Positions 22,442-25,414 of a stretch of 25,414 bases of DNA are shown here, in pieces (position 1 is the first letter of the stretch; each line of letters begins with the position of its first letter). Both the position numbers and the translations under genes were made by a program. Below the pieces are notes generated by a model. It was not told the DNA's origin. It made no database searches and was given only the letters and a program-made list of their open reading frames with translations. This stretch comes from an uncultured Eubacteriales bacterium (lineage in GTDB: Bacteria; Bacillota; Clostridia; Oscillospirales; Oscillospiraceae). The DNA lies in assembly GCA_900543625.1 (NCBI GenBank), contig UQSF01000023.1, forward strand, positions 1-25,414. The letters run 5' to 3'.

Positions 22442-22470
22442 TTGACAACCCACGAGATATGCATTAAGAT
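22442..22470 (+). promoter_or_regulatory. Sigma-A promoter of the lysine riboswitch operon
   Basis: TTGACA (22442-22447), 17-nt spacer, TAAGAT (22465-22470). The -35 overlaps the right arm of a small inverted repeat, AAGCCT/AGGCTT (22419-22443). Confidence 0.82.
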
Positions 22471-22497
22471 GACGCCATAAAAAATAGAAGATTGCAG

Positions 22498-22672
22498 TAC
22501 CTGATAGAGGTTGCGGATCTGATGAGTACCCCGTAATATACGCCGGCAAGCGTTTGCGGGAGAAAGGCTGCTCCGCCGAAGCTGTCTTGCGGTTGCCGCT
22601 GCGGACTTGCTGGGCTTGCGCTCAATAGGCGCAGGACTGTCACATACCTCGTATGTGGAGCACTATCAAGGG
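22498..22672 (+). promoter_or_regulatory. Lysine riboswitch (L-box) aptamer
   Basis: The conserved L-box core is readable in order: TGATAGAGGTTGCG at the 5' side, GCCGAAGC (22575-22582), TTGCTGGG (22607-22614), GGACTGTCACAT with ATGTGGAGCACTATC closing (to 22667). P1 pairs TGATAG with CTATCA. It is known to bind lysine and favour termination. It lies between a strong promoter and a terminator ahead of an amino-acid ABC transporter, so lysine should shut off that operon. Confidence 0.95.
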
Positions 22673-22699
22673 TTTTCTTACGTTTGTTTCCTTGCAAGA

Positions 22700-22741
22700 G
22701 AGCCTGCGATACCATTTCGGGTCGCAGGCTCCTGTTTTTTT
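22700..22741 (+). terminator. Riboswitch-controlled intrinsic terminator
   Basis: GAGCCTGCGA and TCGCAGGCTC form a 10-bp stem followed by CTG and seven T. It lies between the aptamer and the coding start, so it is the expression platform. A possible competing pair is CAAGG (about 22667) with CCTTG (about 22690). Confidence 0.92.
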
Positions 22742-22768
22742 GAATCACTTTTAAGGAGAGGCAGAAAA

Positions 22769-23668
22769 ATGCAAGCAAACATGAGAAGAATCGTATCCAT
22801 CCTCCTGGCCGTCATGTTCTGTGTGGCGTGCTTTACCGGCTGCGGCGGCAGCAAGGACAACGGCGGCACGGCCTCTGTGGACGTGCGTAACGCCAAGTCC
22901 ATCGCAGACCTTGCCGGCGCGAAGATCGCCGCGCAGACGGGCACCTTCCACGCCGATGCGCTCGAGCAGATCCCGAACGTTCAGGCGAGCACCTATCCCG
23001 AATTCTCCGACCTTCTGACCGCACTCAAGAGCGGCGCGATCGACGGCTACGTTGCCGAAGAGCCGACGGCGTTTTCCGTCTGCGCCTCGAACGACGATCT
23101 GACCTACCTGCCGTTCAAGAACAACGACACGGGCTTTACCGCAACGGCCGCGGATGTCGGCATTGCCATCGGCCTGAAGAAGGGCAACGCCCTGCGCGAC
23201 CAGATCAACACCGTTCTGGCCGAGATCACGGATGAACAGCGCTCCGAGCTCATGGAGCAGATCGTGACGCTTGCCTCCGGCGGCACCGTGACGGAGTTCG
23301 CCGTCCACTGTGACGCTCCGGCCACCACGACCGGCACGCTCAAGATCGGCATGGAGTGCGCCTACGAGCCCTATAACTGGACCGATACCGAAGGCACTTC
23401 CCTCGGCGCCGTGCCCATCAGCAGCGAAGGCCAGAGCGGCCTCTATGCCAACGGCTATGACGTGCAGATCGCTCAGTATGTTGCAAACCGTCTGGGCCTG
23501 AAGCTCGAGATCTACGCCATGGAGTGGGACTCCCTCATTCCGGCTGTCAACTCCGGCGCCATTGATGCGATCGTCGCCGGCATGAGCCCGACGGCTGAGC
23601 GCTCGGAGCAGCTCGACTTCACCGATACCTACTACGAATCTAACCTCGTGGTCATCATCCGCAAGTAA
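22769..23668 (+). CDS. Amino-acid ABC transporter binding lipoprotein, circularly permuted
   Basis: A 299-residue family-3 solute-binding protein, probably for lysine given the riboswitch. The N-terminus is a lipoprotein signal (RRIVSILLAVMFCVACFTGC, anchor C25). The order of the two lobes is reversed. Residues about 36-170 (AKSIADLAGAKIAAQTGTFHADAL..., SGAIDGYVAEEPTA, VGIAIGLKKGN) normally form the second lobe and the C-terminal end; residues 190-299 (LKIGMECAYEPYNW..., NGYDVQIAQYVANRLGLKLEI, SLIPAVNSGAIDAIVAGMSPT, LDFTDTYYESNLVVIIRK) normally stand right after the signal. A linker (about 171-189) joins old C-terminus to old N-terminus. The ATG has AAGGAGAG 8 nt upstream; the 54 upstream codons are riboswitch and terminator RNA. 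Permease and ATPase follow. Confidence 0.92.
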   Translation: MQANMRRIVSILLAVMFCVACFTGCGGSKDNGGTASVDVRNAKSIADLAGAKIAAQTGTFHADALEQIPNVQASTYPEFSDLLTALKSGAIDGYVAEEPTAFSVCASNDDLTYLPFKNNDTGFTATAADVGIAIGLKKGNALRDQINTVLAEITDEQRSELMEQIVTLASGGTVTEFAVHCDAPATTTGTLKIGMECAYEPYNWTDTEGTSLGAVPISSEGQSGLYANGYDVQIAQYVANRLGLKLEIYAMEWDSLIPAVNSGAIDAIVAGMSPTAERSEQLDFTDTYYESNLVVIIRK

Positions 23669-23683
23669 GAAAACCTCGACGCA

Positions 23684-23721
23684 GGCGGCAGACACCATGC
23701 GCGTGCACGGTGCCTGCCGCC
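23684..23721 (+). other. Intercistronic hairpin between binding protein and permease
   Basis: GGCGGCAG and CTGCCGCC, extended by CACC/GGTG, with no T-run after it. It probably protects the upstream mRNA or causes partial termination, so that the binding protein is made in excess over the permease. Confidence 0.6.
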
Positions 23722-23747
23722 CGTCATAACGGAAAAACGGAGTAACT

Positions 23748-24512
23748 ATGAGCTTCTTAAACGATGTCCTCAATATCTTCATCAAGTATTATCCGCAGCT
23801 TTTGACCGGCGTCGGCAACACGCTGCTCATTGCGCTGACGAGTACAGCGGCGGGCCTTGCGCTCGGTCTGCTGACAGGCGTCGTGCGCACGGCACCGATG
23901 TCCAAGAATCCGGTCCTGCGCGCGTTGCACAAGCTGCTCAATGCGATCATTGCGATCTACGTCGAGATCTTCCGCGGCACGCCGATGATGGTGCAGTCGA
24001 TGGTCATCTACTGGGGCTATGCCTTCGCGACCGGCGGCGACACGCTGCCGCTGATCCCGTCAGGCATCCTGATCGTGTCCATCAACACCGGCGCCTATAT
24101 GGCCGAGATCGTGCGCGGCGGCATCATCTCCATCGACCGCGGCCAGTTTGAGGGCGCGATGTCCATCGGCATGACGCACGCGCAGACCATGTTCAAGGTC
24201 ATCATTCCGCAGGTCATGCGCAATATCCTGCCGTCTGTCAGCAACGAGTTTGTCATCAACATCAAGGATACCTCCGTCCTGAACGTCATCGGCGTGACGG
24301 AGCTGTACTACTTTGCCGGTATCATCAAGCGCCAGAATTTCCAGACGTTCCAGACCTATCTCGTTGTCTGTATCCTGTATTTCATCCTCACGTTCACCGT
24401 CACGCGCCTGCTGCGCTGGGTCGAGCGGAAGCTGGACGGCAACGAAAACTACACGATTTTCGGCTCACAGACGGACGTCAACGCCGAGATCCACATCACG
24501 AAGGAGGGCTGA
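23748..24512 (+). CDS. Amino-acid ABC transporter permease (HisM/GlnP type)
   Basis: A 254-residue inner-membrane permease of the polar amino-acid family, about five helices. The N-terminal PQLLTGVGNTLLIALTSTAAGLALGLLTG and IYVEIFRGTPMMVQ are typical, and the EAA loop that contacts the ATPase reads GAMSIGMTHAQTMFKVIIPQVMRNILP. Later INIKDTSVLNVIGVTELYY is also a family mark. The length is somewhat above average because of a polar tail (DGNENYTIFGSQTDVNAEIHITKEG). Only one permease gene is present, so it should act as a homodimer. The riboswitch implies lysine import. The ATPase gene starts 3 nt after its stop. Confidence 0.95.
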   Translation: MSFLNDVLNIFIKYYPQLLTGVGNTLLIALTSTAAGLALGLLTGVVRTAPMSKNPVLRALHKLLNAIIAIYVEIFRGTPMMVQSMVIYWGYAFATGGDTLPLIPSGILIVSINTGAYMAEIVRGGIISIDRGQFEGAMSIGMTHAQTMFKVIIPQVMRNILPSVSNEFVINIKDTSVLNVIGVTELYYFAGIIKRQNFQTFQTYLVVCILYFILTFTVTRLLRWVERKLDGNENYTIFGSQTDVNAEIHITKEG

Positions 24513-24515
24513 GCC

Positions 24516-25256
24516 GTGGCAGACAATGTGATCGAACTGGTACATCTGCAAAAGCAGTTCGGCGACCATGCCGTCCTGCGCGACATCAACCTCAGCGTGA
24601 AAAAGGGCGAGGTGCTGAGCATCATCGGCGCATCCGGCTCCGGTAAGAGCACGATGCTGCGCTGCATCAACCTGCTCGAGACGCCGAGCTCCGGTCAGGT
24701 GCTCTACCATGGGCAGGACATCACGGCCAAGGACTTCAACCTCACGCAGTACCGTACAAAGGTCGGCATGGTGTTTCAGAGCTTCAATCTCTTCAACAAT
24801 ATGTCGGCGCTCAACAACTGCATCGCCGGTCAGGTCTCCGCGCTCAGGCGCAGCCGCAAGGAGGCAGAGGAGATCGCCATGGAATACCTGACGAAGGTCG
24901 GCATGGCGCCGTATATCAATGCCCGGCCGTCGCAGCTGTCCGGCGGACAAAAGCAGCGCGTTGCCATTGCGCGTGCGCTGGCCATGCAGCCGGAAGTGCT
25001 GCTGTTTGACGAGCCGACGAGCGCGCTCGACCCGCAGATGGTCGGCGAGGTGCTCGATGTGATGCGCCGTCTGGCGGAAGAGGGGCTGACGATGATCGTC
25101 GTCACGCACGAGATGGCGTTTGCGCGCGATGTCTCCACGGACGTTGTGTATATGTCCGACGGTGTCATCTGCGAGCAGGGCAAGCCGCACGAGCTCTTCG
25201 AAAACCCGCAGAACCCCAAGACGCGCGAGTTTCTGTCGCGTTTTCTTGCCCGCTGA
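24516..25256 (+). CDS. Amino-acid ABC transporter ATP-binding protein
   Basis: A 246-residue ATPase of the GlnQ/HisP type, complete. Walker A GASGSGKST (38-46), Q-loop Q88 in MVFQSFNLF, signature LSGGQ (141-145), Walker B LLFDEPTSALDP (162-173) and switch histidine H198 in VVTHEM. It powers the adjacent permease. The GTG start follows AAGGAGG by 8 nt, inside the end of the permease gene; no upstream ATG competes. It is the last gene of the lysine-riboswitch operon; a hairpin and the third copy of the intergenic repeat follow. Confidence 0.97.
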   Translation: MADNVIELVHLQKQFGDHAVLRDINLSVKKGEVLSIIGASGSGKSTMLRCINLLETPSSGQVLYHGQDITAKDFNLTQYRTKVGMVFQSFNLFNNMSALNNCIAGQVSALRRSRKEAEEIAMEYLTKVGMAPYINARPSQLSGGQKQRVAIARALAMQPEVLLFDEPTSALDPQMVGEVLDVMRRLAEEGLTMIVVTHEMAFARDVSTDVVYMSDGVICEQGKPHELFENPQNPKTREFLSRFLAR

Positions 25257-25277
25257 ATCTCATAGTCCTCAAATTCA

Positions 25278-25309
25278 GGCGGCGTCTCCGCATTCACGGA
25301 GACGCCGCC
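25278..25309 (+). terminator. Hairpin after the ATPase gene (left flank of repeat copy 3)
   Basis: GGCGGCGTCTCCG and CGGAGACGCCGCC form a perfect 13-bp stem around CATTCA, 21 nt after the stop. It is followed by TCAGCTTTTC rather than a true T-run, like the left flanks of the other copies. Confidence 0.8.
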
Positions 25310-25317
25310 TCAGCTTT

Positions 25318-25414
25318 TCAAAGAACCTCGTAGAGTTTCGCCGCCGGGGCGGCGAAAGCAAGTCCAATTATTTTCTTCGGCGACATGTGCGGCGAAGAAA
25401 ATACTTCTCGGCCT
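25318..25414 (+). repeat. Structured intergenic repeat, copy 3 (cut by window end)
   Basis: The first 97 nt of the same element, same orientation. The first hairpin TTTCGCCGC/GCGGCGAAA (25336-25357) has identical arms. The second stem is TTTTCTTCG/CGAAGAAAA (25371-25401), a third version of the paired bases, with the same constant loop. The window stops at CTCGGCCT, before the variable hairpin. Confidence 0.9.

Noticed and set aside
22607..22768. In-frame upstream extension of the binding-protein gene
   Set aside because: Those codons lie in the riboswitch aptamer and terminator; the start at 22769 has a good ribosome-binding site and signal peptide.
22769..23668. Binding protein as two fused fragments of different transporters
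   Set aside because: The two parts complement each other exactly into one full family-3 binding protein, so permutation explains the order more simply.

Overview
The window reads as ordinary chromosomal DNA from a GC-rich Bacillota, most likely a gut Clostridia of the Oscillospiraceae type. The evidence is T-box control of alaS, an L-box lysine riboswitch, a cotJ spore-coat locus, Bacillota-style gene order (mltG with a U32 family gene; comEC with holA) and strong GC bias at third codon positions. Family placement is inference from gene content. No phage, plasmid, IS transposase or CRISPR array was seen.

Layout. 1-2537: 3' part of mltG (start lies off the window), then a U32 family protein likely to modify tRNA. 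2506-6068: promoter, T-box leader, a 68-residue zinc-ribbon protein, alaS, a HIT hydrolase and a terminator. 6046-10070: comEC, holA and a Toprim RNase M5-like gene in one tight operon. 10072-11662: nrdR, convergent with a DUF421/DUF4363 membrane pair on the minus strand. 11736-15365: dapF, a NagB-like protein that lacks catalytic aspartates, glmM and a stand-alone GlmU-C-like acyltransferase, a cell-wall precursor and amino-sugar group. 15649-16440 (minus): a 13-cysteine protein of unknown function. 16527-18184: DUF4364 protein and asnA. 18238-19736: PAP2 and YwaF membrane proteins. 19781-19854 (minus): tRNA-Gly(CCC). 19913-21362: MATE transporter. 21646-22371: cotJA-cotJB fusion and a truncated cotJC. 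22442-25256: strong promoter, lysine riboswitch and an amino-acid ABC transporter (binding protein, permease, ATPase).

Two things stand out. First, a structured repeat of about 185-190 bp occurs three times (15410-15594, 21410-21600, 25318 to the window end), each just after a plus-strand gene. It has invariant hairpins, one stem with compensatory changes around a constant loop, and a hairpin whose sequence differs completely between copies. In the two complete copies the core is bracketed by two versions of a locus-specific terminator hairpin. Second, the binding protein of the lysine-riboswitch transporter appears circularly permuted: the usual C-terminal lobe comes first and the usual N-terminal lobe last, behind an intact lipoprotein signal.

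Smaller oddities are the NagB-like protein with both catalytic Asp positions replaced, a cotJC cut to its first 74 codons, and a perfect 17-residue tandem repeat in the cytoplasmic tail of MltG that is preserved by synonymous changes.
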